Assembly (NCBI GenBank): GCA_965208065.1
Contig: OZ242313.1
Coordinates: forward strand, 4,650,001-4,714,000
Length of the DNA stretch: 64,000 bases
Direction: 5' to 3'
Source: Bin103 sp002238925
GTDB taxonomy: Bacteria > Spirochaetota > Spirochaetia > SZUA-6 > Bin103
A model generated the notes under the pieces. The model did no database searches. It saw only the letters and a program-made list of their open reading frames with translations, and was not told where the DNA came from. Both the position numbers and the translations under genes were made by a program. Positions 43,268 to 52,718 of the stretch are shown here, piece by piece. The first letter of the stretch is position 1, and the number at the start of each line of letters is the position of its first letter.

Positions 43268-46200
43268 TCAGGCGGGGGGGTGGCGGAGCAGCGCGAGGAG
43301 TTCGGCGGGGTCGAGGCGGGCCGGGGTGTCGCCGGATTCGAGCAGGCGGTCGGCGAGGTCGCGCTTGCGGTGGTGCAGGTCGACGATCTGCTCCTCGATG
43401 GTGCCCCTGGTGACCAGCCGGTAGATGGTGACCGGGCGCGTCTGGCCGATGCGGTGGGCGCGGTCGGAGGCCTGGTCCTCCACCGCCGGGTTCCACCACG
43501 GGTCCATGTGGATGACGTAGTCGGCGGCGGTCAGGTTCAGCCCCACCCCGCCGGCGGTCAGGGAGATCAGGAACACGTCGCCCTGCCCGCCCTGAAACGC
43601 CGCGATGCGCTCGCGGCGGGCGCCGATCGGGGTGCTGCCGTCCAGGTACTGGTAGCCGATGCCCTCTCTCTGCAGGTAGGCCTCGATCAGCTTCAGGTGG
43701 CCGACGTACTGCGAAAACACCAGCACCTTGTGGCGGTTGTCGAGCAACTCGGCGAGCGTCTCGCCGAACACGGCCAGCTTGGAGCTCGCCGGCGCCCCCT
43801 CCGGGCGCACCAGCGCCGGGTTGCAGCAGGCGCGGCGCAGCCGCGTCAGGTGGGCCAGGATCTCCAGCCGGCCGTCGCCGCCCCCGGGCGTCCCGGCCGC
43901 CGCCAGCGCCTCCAGGTCTTCCATGGCGCGGCGGCGCAGCGCTTCGTAGAACGACGCCTCGGCCGGCGACATCTCCACGTGCAGGGTTATCTCGGTGCGC
44001 GGCGGCAGGTCGTCGAGCACCTCGCTCTTCAAGCGGCGCAGGATGAACGGCGCCACCAGCCGGCGCAGCCGCGTGCGTGCCTGCAGCGCCGTGTCCGTGT
44101 TGCCTTCGGCGGCGCGCGCGAAGTTGCGCCCGAACTGTTGCGCCGACCCCAGCAGGCCCGGGTTGATGAAGCTGAACAGGGAGTGCAGGTCGGAGACGTG
44201 GTTCTGGATCGGGGTGCCGGTGGTGACCACGCGGAAGTCCGCGCGCAGGGCGCGGGCGGCGCGGGCGCGCTTGGTGGCCGCGTTCTTGATCGCCTGCGCC
44301 TCGTCGAGCACGGCGCTGTGCCAGGCCACGGCGCACAGCCGCTCCGCCTCCAGGTGCAGCAGCGTGTAGGTGGTCACCACCAGGTCGAATGGACCCGGAT
44401 CATCGGCGAGCAGCGACGACCGGTTCGGCCCCACGAACGGCACCGCGTTCAACGTCGGTGCGAAGCGGCGCGCCTCGTCCAGCCAGTTCGCCACCACCGA
44501 GGTGGGCGCCACCACCAGCGCCGGCCCGCCGGCGGCGCGCTCCAGCAACAGGGCGAGCACCTGCACCGTCTTGCCAAGCCCCATGTCGTCCGCCAGGCAC
44601 GCGCCCGCGCCCCAGCGGCTGAGACGCGCCAGCCAGCCGAAGCCTACCTCCTGGTAGGGGCGCAACTCCGCCTGCAGGGTACTCGGCACCGCCGGCTCGA
44701 ACTCCTGCGCCTCCTGCAACCGCCGCTTCAGGCTGTGCCACTGCCGGTCGGCGTCGAGCTGCGCCTGGTCGATCAGCTCCTCCAGGGCAACCGCGGCCAC
44801 CGGCGCCACGCGCACCGCGCCGCCCGCCGCCGGACTCGAAACGACCTGCAGGTCCTCCAACTGGCGGCGGAGCGACTCGGTGAGCGCCACGAATTCGCCG
44901 GCGCCGAGCTCCAGGAAGCGCGAACCGGGGTTGGCGTCAAGGGCGGCGAACAACTGTTTCAGGTCGACGGCGCGCTGCGGATCGATGCGCAATTCGCCGG
45001 ACGCCTGCAGCCAGTCCTCGGCCGTCTTGATCTGCAGCCGCAGCGCGTTGCTGTCGGCGCGCTTCACGATCCGGAACCGCTCGCCCTGCGGCCACAGGCA
45101 GCGCGCGCCGGCGGCGTCCAACTGCTCCAGCAATTCCAAAGCATCCAGGGCCTCCGTCAATTCCACGGACCACGCTCCCGGCGCCCCGTCCGCAAGCCGC
45201 GCACACGCCTCCAGCAGGCGCCCGGCGGCGGCGCGCTCGGCGTCCAGGTCGCGGCGCGCCTGTACCGCCTCGCCGGCAAGTTGAGCGAACACCAATGTTC
45301 CGCCGGCGCCCGGCGTGAAGCGGGTTTCCGAGCCGGCGATCGGTTCCACCGCCAGTTCCGCGCTCACCCCGCCGCCGAGCGGCTCCAGCCGCACCCACGG
45401 CTCCGGATCGGCCTCCACCTGGCGCGCGGAGCCGGCGCCGCCCTCCACGCCGCCGTGCACGCGCACCACCGGTACCAGCGCCGCCACCGCCTCCAGCAGA
45501 CGGGCGCGGGCGCCGGCGGGCAGATCCAGCCCACTGTGCGGAACGATGGTGCGCAGCCGCCGGTGCGCGTCGGTAAGGCTTATCACCTCGCAGCGCCGGG
45601 CATCGGCCATCCACGCGTGAAAGCGGTCATCCTCCCAGTATTCGGGGACCACCACCGCGCGCACCCCGGCGGCGGTCTGCTCGATCAGAAGCTCCGGTTC
45701 GGTGCGCACAATCTCCACGGCGGCGCCGGCTTCGTTGAACACGTGCGGATGGCCGGCCAGCTCGAACAGCAGCGCCTCCACCGGCACCGGCTTGCCCGCA
45801 CCGGCGCCGTGCCGCACCGCGGCCGCCGCGGCGGCGCGATCCTGCGCGTGCGGAAACTCGGCGGTATCCGCGGTCGTGGCCAGCCAGCGCAAGGTGCGCG
45901 CGCGCCCTTTCGACCAGCTACCGTTGCGGTAACCGCGCTGCTCGCGCGGCGTCACCGCGAGGTAGTCGCCAATGTGGACCAGGTCCCACGCCAGACGCGT
46001 TTGCCCGGCGCGCGCGCTGCCCTTCTCCCGCCGCGGCGGCGCGATGCTGGTGTCGTAGGCAAACTGCTCCAGCGCCTTGAGATCGAATTCCCACGGCGCC
46101 AACGCTGTCGGCACCAGGGTAGTAAGCGTCCGCGTGCCGAGCTGGCCATGCATCGCAGCCGCCTGCCGGCGGGCCGCCTCGAACGACTCGCCCGCGCGCG

Positions 46201-47452
46201 GGTCCAACGCCTTGCCGGCACACCCGATAATCGCCAGAAACTCCGCCAGCACCCAGGAGAAGCCATGCGCGGCAAGCTGTTCGGCGTAAAAGCCGAACGT
46301 GCGCGCCGCGTGAGGAGGCACGTAGGGCTCATGTCCCCGGCCCAGCTTGGACCAGCAGTACATCCACCCTTCCAGCAACGCGTTCATGCACGATCCCACC
46401 TCGATTTCGCGGAACGGGCCAGCACCGGCACGCAGGTCAGCGGCGTATGCGACCGCCGCCACGATCGACTCGGCGGTGTGCTGCCGCCGCGCGGTGGTCA
46501 GCAGCGCATCGAGCCGGCTGCGGGCCGGCGCCGTGTCGGCGCGCACCAGGGACAGCAGGGACAGCGTGAACGGTACCGATTCCGGAAACACGTTCCGCTT
46601 GCGGGTGCCCTCCTTTTCGATGTCGATCGCTTCCTCGATCGCTCGCAACGCGGTGTCGTCATCGCCCTGCAGCGTCGCCGCCAGGGCAAGCGCGGCGGTG
46701 CGGCCGACACGGGCGCGCTTGCCGGCCTGCTCGGCCTCGGTGAGCTGATCGAAGGTTGGCTCAACCTCGTCGAAGCGCCCCTGCAACACGCGGATCAGCG
46801 CGATGTCGGCGACCAACGGCTCCAGGTCGCGGGCGTGCTCGCGGCAGGCGGCGATCACCGGATCAGGATTGGCGGCCAGGTTGACCGCAGCGCTCAGGCA
46901 GCCGCGCAGCGCCTCCTCCCGATACCTTTCGGGCAGCGAGTCCAGCAGTCCGAGCGCGTCCGGCTGCGCCAGGAACGTCCAGTTCTCCGGCGTGGGTGTT
47001 TCGCTCAGAAGGTCGAAGCGCCCGGTTACGGTTGCGTAGCGGAGCCGGGCGGTGGCGCGCTGCGACTGCTGCTCCCGGAAGTACCAGTAGTAGGAGGTGC
47101 CCTCCGCCTGAAACGCGGCCCACAGGCGCTCCAGCAGGTCGGTCCGTTGCGCCTCCAGGGTGAGCCACGGCGCCCACGCCGGCGGCGCCACCACGTGGTC
47201 CATTCCACGCAGCCCGAACAGCACGCCGCGCCGCAGCAGCGCGCCGCACGTCTTCTCCACCATCGCCACCGTGAGGTGCCGCTTCTCGAAGCGCACGTCC
47301 GCGCCGCGCAGCATGCGGGCCAGGTCGCGCGCCTCGTACGGTACCGGGCTCACCACCCCGGCGATCAGCGCGGTCAGCCGCTCCTGATCCGAAAGCGCAT
47401 CATACTGCGCCTGCAGATCAGGCGGCTCAACCTTCGGAAAGTTCAACGGCAC
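43268..47452 (-). CDS. Snf2-family DEAD/DEAH helicase with very large N-terminal extension
   Basis: A 1394-residue Snf2 ATPase. Helicase motifs occur in the last third: DDMGLGKTVQ (about 953), DEAQ (about 1048), TGTPIQNHVSDLHS, LRRLKSEVLDDLPPRTE, and HRIGQTRPVTIY (about 1330). The first ~850 residues match no domain I know; they are helical with TPR-like hints (TAALALAATLQGDDDTALRA). No SWIM zinc site is seen. Such proteins remodel DNA-protein complexes or rescue RNA polymerase; the N-terminus may bind partners. Divergently neighboured by no defence genes, so a role in defence cannot be claimed. Confidence 0.88.
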   Translation of the reverse strand: MPLNFPKVEPPDLQAQYDALSDQERLTALIAGVVSPVPYEARDLARMLRGADVRFEKRHLTVAMVEKTCGALLRRGVLFGLRGMDHVVAPPAWAPWLTLEAQRTDLLERLWAAFQAEGTSYYWYFREQQSQRATARLRYATVTGRFDLLSETPTPENWTFLAQPDALGLLDSLPERYREEALRGCLSAAVNLAANPDPVIAACREHARDLEPLVADIALIRVLQGRFDEVEPTFDQLTEAEQAGKRARVGRTAALALAATLQGDDDTALRAIEEAIDIEKEGTRKRNVFPESVPFTLSLLSLVRADTAPARSRLDALLTTARRQHTAESIVAAVAYAADLRAGAGPFREIEVGSCMNALLEGWMYCWSKLGRGHEPYVPPHAARTFGFYAEQLAAHGFSWVLAEFLAIIGCAGKALDPRAGESFEAARRQAAAMHGQLGTRTLTTLVPTALAPWEFDLKALEQFAYDTSIAPPRREKGSARAGQTRLAWDLVHIGDYLAVTPREQRGYRNGSWSKGRARTLRWLATTADTAEFPHAQDRAAAAAAVRHGAGAGKPVPVEALLFELAGHPHVFNEAGAAVEIVRTEPELLIEQTAAGVRAVVVPEYWEDDRFHAWMADARRCEVISLTDAHRRLRTIVPHSGLDLPAGARARLLEAVAALVPVVRVHGGVEGGAGSARQVEADPEPWVRLEPLGGGVSAELAVEPIAGSETRFTPGAGGTLVFAQLAGEAVQARRDLDAERAAAGRLLEACARLADGAPGAWSVELTEALDALELLEQLDAAGARCLWPQGERFRIVKRADSNALRLQIKTAEDWLQASGELRIDPQRAVDLKQLFAALDANPGSRFLELGAGEFVALTESLRRQLEDLQVVSSPAAGGAVRVAPVAAVALEELIDQAQLDADRQWHSLKRRLQEAQEFEPAVPSTLQAELRPYQEVGFGWLARLSRWGAGACLADDMGLGKTVQVLALLLERAAGGPALVVAPTSVVANWLDEARRFAPTLNAVPFVGPNRSSLLADDPGPFDLVVTTYTLLHLEAERLCAVAWHSAVLDEAQAIKNAATKRARAARALRADFRVVTTGTPIQNHVSDLHSLFSFINPGLLGSAQQFGRNFARAAEGNTDTALQARTRLRRLVAPFILRRLKSEVLDDLPPRTEITLHVEMSPAEASFYEALRRRAMEDLEALAAAGTPGGGDGRLEILAHLTRLRRACCNPALVRPEGAPASSKLAVFGETLAELLDNRHKVLVFSQYVGHLKLIEAYLQREGIGYQYLDGSTPIGARRERIAAFQGGQGDVFLISLTAGGVGLNLTAADYVIHMDPWWNPAVEDQASDRAHRIGQTRPVTIYRLVTRGTIEEQIVDLHHRKRDLADRLLESGDTPARLDPAELLALLRHPPA

Positions 47453-47502
47453 CGGCTGCTACCGCCTTACTGCCTCACCGCCTCATCCTGCAACGGCGGG
47501 CG

Positions 47503-48261
47503 CTACAGGATCTGGCTGAGGAACAGCTTGGTGCGATCGGACCGCGGGTTGTTGAAGAACTCGCCGGGAGTGTTCTGCTCGACGATCTGGCCTTCATCCA
47601 TCAGCATCACCCGGTCGGCGACCTGCTGCGCGAAGCCCATCTCGTGGGTCACCACCAGCATGGTCATGCCGGACTCCGCAACGTCCACCATCACGTCCAG
47701 CACCTCCTTGATCATCTCCGGATCGAGCGCCGAAGTCGGCTCGTCGAACAGCATGATCTTGGGATGCATGCACAGCGAGCGCGCAATCGCCACGCGCTGC
47801 TGCTGGCCGCCGGAGAGCTGGCCCGGGTACTTGTGGGCCTGCTCTGGAATTTTCACCCGCTCCAGCAACTCCATAGCCATCGCCTCGGCTGCCTCACGCG
47901 ACTCTTTCCGCACCCAGATCGGCGCTAGCGTGCAGTTCTGCAGCACCGTCAGGTGCGGGAACAGGTTGAACTGCTGGAACACCATGCCGACCTCGCGGCG
48001 GATTGCATCGATGTTCTTGAGGTCGTTGGTGAGTGCGGTACCCTCCACCACGATCGATCCCTGCTGGTGCTGTTCAAGCCGGTTGATACAGCGGATCAGC
48101 GTCGACTTGCCCGATCCCGACGGACCGCAGATCACGATGCGCTCCTTGCGCACCACTTCCAGATCAATGTCGCGCAGCACGTGCAGCGTTCCGAACCACT
48201 TGTTGAGGCCGGTGATACGGATGATCGGCCCTTCTGCAGGCGAATGGTCGGTGTTTGACAT
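47503..48261 (-). CDS. aapP: Amino-acid ABC transporter ATP-binding protein
   Basis: A 252-residue ATPase with Walker A GPSGSGKST, the Q-loop VFQQFNLFPHLTVL, signature LSGGQQQR, Walker B LFDEPTSALDPE and switch THEMGF, all polar-amino-acid (GlnQ/AapP) class. It powers the two permeases encoded just upstream. ATG 48261 starts 17 bases after aapM. Last gene of the operon. Confidence 0.93.
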   Translation of the reverse strand: MSNTDHSPAEGPIIRITGLNKWFGTLHVLRDIDLEVVRKERIVICGPSGSGKSTLIRCINRLEQHQQGSIVVEGTALTNDLKNIDAIRREVGMVFQQFNLFPHLTVLQNCTLAPIWVRKESREAAEAMAMELLERVKIPEQAHKYPGQLSGGQQQRVAIARSLCMHPKIMLFDEPTSALDPEMIKEVLDVMVDVAESGMTMLVVTHEMGFAQQVADRVMLMDEGQIVEQNTPGEFFNNPRSDRTKLFLSQIL

Positions 48262-48278
48262 GTGGTGCTCCCTTGCCC

Positions 48279-49487
48279 CTATCGCCGGGTGGTGTCCAGG
48301 CGTCTCTCCAGGTTGATCGAGTAGCGCGACATGGAGAAACAGATCACGAAGAAGAACAGCGCCGCGATCAGGAAGGTCTCGTGATCGACCTCGCCGATCC
48401 AGTCCGGATTGGTCTGCAGGAGCCGCGCCTGACCGAGAATGTCGAACAGGCCGATCGTCACCACCAGGGTAGTATCCTTGAACAGGCCGATGAAGGTATT
48501 CACGATCCCGGGAATCGCGATCTTCAGCGCCTGCGGCAGGACGACCAGACGCATCATCTTCCAGTAGCTCAGGCCCATCGCCTGGGCTGCCTCGTATTGG
48601 CCGTTCGGAATCGCCTGCAGACCGCCGCGGATCACCTCCGCCATGTAGGCCGACGAGAAGGCGGTAATCATCACCATGACCCGAATGAGTTGATCGAGCG
48701 AGAAGCCCGGTGGCAGGAACAACTCCAGGATGATGATCGCCACGAACAGCAACGTGATGAGCGGCACCCCGCGTATCACTTCGATGAAACCAATCGCGGC
48801 AAAGCGGACCGCCGGCAATTTCGAACGGCGGCCGAGCGCGAGCATGATGCCGATCGGGAGCGACAATGCGATACCGGCGAGGCCCGCCACCAGGTTCAGC
48901 ATGAATCCACCGAACCGGTCGGTGGGAATGCCGCGGAAGCCGAACAAGCTGCCGGCCAGCTCTCCCTGAGCGTCGTATACCGGCAGTGCGCCGACCAGCA
49001 GGAAGGCGGCGATCACCGGGTAGGCAAGCGAGTACCAGCGGCCGTAGCGGACAAACGGCAGCTTGTCGAACAGCACATACGCCACCGCCGGGATCAGCAG
49101 GATCAAGGCGAGGTTTACCCGCCAGTAGGAGTCGGCGGGATAGAATCCGTAGAGGAACTGGTTGATACGTTGGTCCAGCCACGCCCAGCATGCGCCTGCC
49201 GCGGTGCATTCCACGCCGGTGTCGCCGCTGAAGTCGGCATTGAAGACTGCCCAGCCAAGCAGCGGCGGTACGATGCGCCACAGCAACAGCAGCCCGGCCA
49301 GCGTAAGGAGGGTGTTCCGCCAGTTCGAAAACAGGTTGGCGCGCAGCCAGCCGATCACGCCGATAGTCGTGACCGGGGCCGACCGGGCCGGCAGCATGTC
49401 CGCCCGGCTGCGAAAGAACGCCCGTTCCGCGCTCGCTTGCCCGGCAGCTTCGGATCTCTTCCTGGAACTGGACGACTTCGATTTCAT
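48279..49487 (-). CDS. aapM: Amino-acid ABC transporter permease, AapM-type
   Basis: A 402-residue inner-membrane permease with a charged N-terminal extension and about eight hydrophobic segments; the coupling EAA loop is EVIRGGLQAIPNGQYEAAQAMG, followed by PQALKIAIPGIVNTFIGLFKD. Length and the large extracytoplasmic loop (about 75-120) match AapM of the general L-amino-acid transporter. Start overlaps the aapQ stop by four bases (ATGA). Confidence 0.9.
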   Translation of the reverse strand: MKSKSSSSRKRSEAAGQASAERAFFRSRADMLPARSAPVTTIGVIGWLRANLFSNWRNTLLTLAGLLLLWRIVPPLLGWAVFNADFSGDTGVECTAAGACWAWLDQRINQFLYGFYPADSYWRVNLALILLIPAVAYVLFDKLPFVRYGRWYSLAYPVIAAFLLVGALPVYDAQGELAGSLFGFRGIPTDRFGGFMLNLVAGLAGIALSLPIGIMLALGRRSKLPAVRFAAIGFIEVIRGVPLITLLFVAIIILELFLPPGFSLDQLIRVMVMITAFSSAYMAEVIRGGLQAIPNGQYEAAQAMGLSYWKMMRLVVLPQALKIAIPGIVNTFIGLFKDTTLVVTIGLFDILGQARLLQTNPDWIGEVDHETFLIAALFFFVICFSMSRYSINLERRLDTTRR

Positions 49488-50617
49488 CGTTCGACCAACG
49501 CGATGCTGCGGTTGTACCAGTTCATGAGCGCCGAGGTGAGCAGGCTCAGGGACAGGTAGATGATCATGAAGATGGAGATCACCTCCAGCGCCTGGCCGCT
49601 CTGGTTCAGGATGGTGTTGCCGACAGACACCAGGTCCTGGTAACCGATCGCGACCGCCAGTGAGGAGTTCTTGGTCAGATTCAGGTATTGGCTGGTCAGC
49701 GGCGGAACGATGGCGCGCAGCGCCTGCGGCAGGATGATCCTGCGCATCGTGAGCCAGGGCGGCAGTCCGAGCGACCCAGCGGCCTCGGTCTGGCCCTTGC
49801 TGACCGACAGGATGCCGGCGCGCACGATCTCGGAGATGAAGGCGCCTGTATAGGTCGCCAGGGCGATCCACAGGGCGACCAACTCGGGCGTCACGGTGAA
49901 GCCGCCCTGCAGGTTGAACCTGCCCATCACCGGCAAATCGAAGGTAACGGGCTGGCCGGTGAAAAAAAACGTGGCCAACGGCAGCCCGACGATGAGCGCC
50001 AGCCCGGTCCAGCCCGCGGGGAACTTCTTGCCGGTAGCCTCCTGCCGCCCCCTTGCCCAACGTGCCAGGATCATTGTCGCGGCCACGGCGACGACCAGCG
50101 CGATCAATATCCCGATCGCGGCGGGTGCGAACACGGGCGCCGGCAGCCGCACGCCACGGTTGTTGAGGTAAGCGGCGTCGCCGATGGAGATGCTGTCGCG
50201 GACCCGCGGCAGCGCCAGCAGGATCACCCACCAGAAGATGATCTGCAGCAGCAACGGAACGTTGCGCGTGAACTCGACGTATATGGTGACGATGCGGCTG
50301 ACCAGGAAATTGCTCGACAGCCGCAGGACTCCGGCCAGGAAGCCGATGATGGTGGCGGTAACGATGCCCAGCGCCGCCACCAAGACCGTATTCAGACCGC
50401 CGACGATGAACGCCCTCCCGTAGGTGTGCGTCGAATCGTAAGCGATCAGCCGCTGGTTGATGTCGAAGGCGGACGTATTGAATAGAAAGCCGTAGCCCGA
50501 TGAGAGCCCGTACCTCTGCAGGTTGGCGATCGTGTTCGAGACGATGAACGCGATCACCAGCGCCGCCCCCAACACCAACAAGAGTTGCAGGACGAAGGTG
50601 CGCGGAGTACCGCTCAT
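49484..50617 (-). CDS. aapQ: Amino-acid ABC transporter permease, AapQ-type
   Basis: About 377 residues with roughly eight membrane segments. GGLNTVLVAALGIVTATIIG opens the permease domain, and EIVRAGILSVSKGQTEAAGSLG is the EAA coupling loop. Pairs with AapM. I chose ATG 50617 because the preceding 60 bases are unlike the family. That ATG sits at the centre of a perfect 34-bp palindrome that also contains its GGAG ribosome site, so translation is probably restrained relative to aapJ. Confidence 0.9.
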   Translation of the reverse strand: MSGTPRTFVLQLLLVLGAALVIAFIVSNTIANLQRYGLSSGYGFLFNTSAFDINQRLIAYDSTHTYGRAFIVGGLNTVLVAALGIVTATIIGFLAGVLRLSSNFLVSRIVTIYVEFTRNVPLLLQIIFWWVILLALPRVRDSISIGDAAYLNNRGVRLPAPVFAPAAIGILIALVVAVAATMILARWARGRQEATGKKFPAGWTGLALIVGLPLATFFFTGQPVTFDLPVMGRFNLQGGFTVTPELVALWIALATYTGAFISEIVRAGILSVSKGQTEAAGSLGLPPWLTMRRIILPQALRAIVPPLTSQYLNLTKNSSLAVAIGYQDLVSVGNTILNQSGQALEVISIFMIIYLSLSLLTSALMNWYNRSIALVER

Positions 50618-50633
50618 GAGCGGTACTCCGCGC
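50600..50633. promoter_or_regulatory. 34-bp perfect palindrome at the aapJ-aapQ junction
   Basis: Bases 50600-50616 and 50617-50633 are exact reverse complements. In the mRNA they fold into a GC-rich hairpin of up to ~15 base pairs, with the aapQ AUG in the loop and its GGAG in the stem. It lies 10 bases after the aapJ stop. Likely a block to 3' decay of aapJ mRNA, or a translational brake on aapQ. Confidence 0.9.
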
Positions 50634-50642
50634 CTAGATGGT

Positions 50643-51668
50643 CTAGCGGAACGGCGGCGCGTAGAGGATGCCTCCATCCTTGTACAGCGCGTTCAGTCCC
50701 CGCTGCAGACCCAGCGCGGTGTCCGGGCCGACGTAGCGATCGAAGATTTCGGCGTAGTTGCCTTCCGCCGCGATCGCGCGCACCGCCCACTTCGGGTCAA
50801 GCCCCAGCATCTCGCCGTAGCTGCCCTCGGTGCCGAGCATGCGGTTGACCTCCGGATTGTCGCTGCTCATCGACATGCGCTCCACGTTGCCCTGGGTTAC
50901 GCCAAGCTCCTCGGCGATGATCAGTGCGTTCAGCACCCAGCGCGCAATGTCGGCCCACTGATCGTCGCCCTGGCGGACCAGCGGCCCCAGCGGCTCCTTG
51001 GAGATGATCTCCGGGAACACCATGTGCGCGTCCGGATCGTCGAAGGTCGCCTTGGTCGCGGCCAGACCGGACGCGTCCGTGGTGTACACGTCGCAGCGCT
51101 CCGCTTCGTAGGCCGCGCGAGCTTCCGCGTTGGTCTCGATCGGCACCGGCTCGTACTCCATGCCGTTGGTGCGGAAGAAGTCCGCCAGGTTGAGCTCGGT
51201 GGTGGTGCCGGTCTGGATACACACCGAAGCGCCGTCCAACTCGGTGGCACTCATGATGCCCAGCGACGTGCGACCGATGAAGCCCTGGCCGTCGTAGTAG
51301 TTGACCCCCACGAAGGTCAGACCCAGGTCGACGTCGCGGGAGAAGGTCCACGTCGTGTTGCGCGCCAGCACGTCGATCTCACCCGCCTGCAGCGCCGGGA
51401 AGCGGTTCGCGCCGGTCAGATTGACGAATTCGAGTGCGTCGGCATCGCCCAGGACGGCCGCTGCCAGCGCCCGGCAGTAGGCAACGTCGAATCCGACCCA
51501 GTTGCCCATGTCGTCGGTGGATGCGAACCCGACCAGACCGGTGTTGATGCCGCACTTCAGCACGCCGGCGGACTGTACGTCTTCCAACGTGCCGGCATGG
51601 GCGGTTACGCCGGCCATCGCGATGGCGAGGGCCATTACTGCGCCCTTCGCCCAGTTTGTCGTTCTCAT
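50643..51668 (-). CDS. aapJ: Amino-acid ABC transporter substrate-binding protein, AapJ-type
   Basis: A 341-residue periplasmic binding protein. Residues 1-25 are a Sec signal peptide (AVMALAIAMAGVTAHA). The mature part has VLKCGINTGLVGFA, GFDVAYCRALAAAVLGD, RFPALQAGEIDVLARNTTWT and CVQTG-type CIQTGTTTELNLADFF, as in SBP family 3/AapJ. Binds L-amino acids and delivers them to AapQM. First and presumably most expressed gene of the operon; strong AAGGAGGAG ribosome site. Confidence 0.94.
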   Translation of the reverse strand: MRTTNWAKGAVMALAIAMAGVTAHAGTLEDVQSAGVLKCGINTGLVGFASTDDMGNWVGFDVAYCRALAAAVLGDADALEFVNLTGANRFPALQAGEIDVLARNTTWTFSRDVDLGLTFVGVNYYDGQGFIGRTSLGIMSATELDGASVCIQTGTTTELNLADFFRTNGMEYEPVPIETNAEARAAYEAERCDVYTTDASGLAATKATFDDPDAHMVFPEIISKEPLGPLVRQGDDQWADIARWVLNALIIAEELGVTQGNVERMSMSSDNPEVNRMLGTEGSYGEMLGLDPKWAVRAIAAEGNYAEIFDRYVGPDTALGLQRGLNALYKDGGILYAPPFR

Positions 51669-51739
51669 AATCTCCTCCTTGGAGACAGGAATTCTTGGGG
51701 CCCGGTCAGCACACCGCCGACTGCCCGAAGTTCCTGACT

Positions 51740-51768
51740 ATTCTATGCGCTCTGCGACGGTGTGGCAA
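51740..51768 (-). promoter_or_regulatory. Sigma-70-type promoter for aapJQMP
   Basis: Minus strand TTGCCA at 51763-51768, 17-base spacer, TAGAAT at 51740-51745; each box is one base from consensus. Distance to the aapJ ATG is about 71 bases, allowing a ~65-base leader. Confidence 0.72.
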
Positions 51769-51796
51769 CCGGACTTTGCCGCGAATGCCTTTCCCG

Positions 51797-52705
51797 TTAC
51801 CCAGGCGGTACCGGACCGTCGTCCGGACACCAGCGGTGCGGGCGAGTACCCAGTTCAGGAAACCCGAGTCGCGTGCACAGATCCAGGTACGTGTTGCGAA
51901 GGACACCGTTCCAGGCAAGATCTCCCAACTCCTCGGCCAGCGGCACGTCCTGCCGCAACGTGGTAAGCAGGCGGTACAGGCGCACGTCCTGGTCGGCGGC
52001 GCGCAGGTTGTCGGCCAGCCGCTCCTTGCCGCGCACCGCAACATCCCAGCGCGCCGCATCGCGCGGAATCTCGTCCACCGTTCCGTAAAATGACAGCGCG
52101 GCGGCCGCCGACTTGCTGCCCCAGGCCGGCACCCCCGGGATGCCGTCGGCGCTGTCTCCCACCAGTGCGAGATAGTCGGGAATCGACGCCGGCGGTACGC
52201 CGAACTTGGCCTCCACGGCCGCCTCGTCGAGCATCGTGTCGCGCATCCGGTTGCGGGTCACGACCCTGTCGCCGTGCACCACCTGGGCGAGGTCCTTGTC
52301 GGGCGAGCAGATGACAATCTGCTCGATATCGGGGTGATCGCGCCACCGCACGGCGGCGGTGGCAAGGGCATCGTCGGCCTCAAACTCGATCATCGACCAC
52401 ACCACGATGCCGAGACTGCGCGTCGCCTCCTCCGCTTCGTCGAATTGGTGCAGCAGGTCCGCGGGCATGCCGGCGCTCGACTTGTAACCGGCATACAGGT
52501 CATTGCGGAACGACTCGATCACGTGATCGAAGGCCACCGCGATCAGGTCCACCGGTTCGCGGCGCAGCAGGGCGAGCAGCGTCGCCACCAGGCCGCGCAC
52601 CGCCCCGGTCGGTGAGGCGGCCATGCCGTCCGCGCTGTGGTTGCGGCGGTCGGCGTAGTAGGCGCGGAACAGTTCGAAGGTACCGTCGACCAGATACAAC
52701 CTCAT
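51797..52705 (-). CDS. 5'-3' exonuclease (FEN/Pol I N-terminal type)
   Basis: A 302-residue nuclease like the 5' exonuclease of DNA polymerase I or phage T5 FEN. Metal-binding acidic residues: RLYLVDGTFELFRAYYA (Asp), VAFDHVIESFRND, IEFEADDALA (paired Asp) and SPDKDLAQVV. The helix-hairpin-helix is DSADGIPGVPAWGSKSAAAAL. No polymerase domain is attached. Probably processes flaps or RNA primers. It lies 13 bases after a PhyH gene. Confidence 0.9.
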   Translation of the reverse strand: MRLYLVDGTFELFRAYYADRRNHSADGMAASPTGAVRGLVATLLALLRREPVDLIAVAFDHVIESFRNDLYAGYKSSAGMPADLLHQFDEAEEATRSLGIVVWSMIEFEADDALATAAVRWRDHPDIEQIVICSPDKDLAQVVHGDRVVTRNRMRDTMLDEAAVEAKFGVPPASIPDYLALVGDSADGIPGVPAWGSKSAAAALSFYGTVDEIPRDAARWDVAVRGKERLADNLRAADQDVRLYRLLTTLRQDVPLAEELGDLAWNGVLRNTYLDLCTRLGFPELGTRPHRWCPDDGPVPPG

Positions 52706-52718
52706 GCAGGCCGCGATG

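Noticed and set aside
43079..48316. 1745-codon open frame on the plus strand
   Set aside because: Antisense to the Snf2 helicase and aapP, which carry clear motifs; translation is His/Arg/Gln-rich with no domain, a common artefact of GC-rich codon use.
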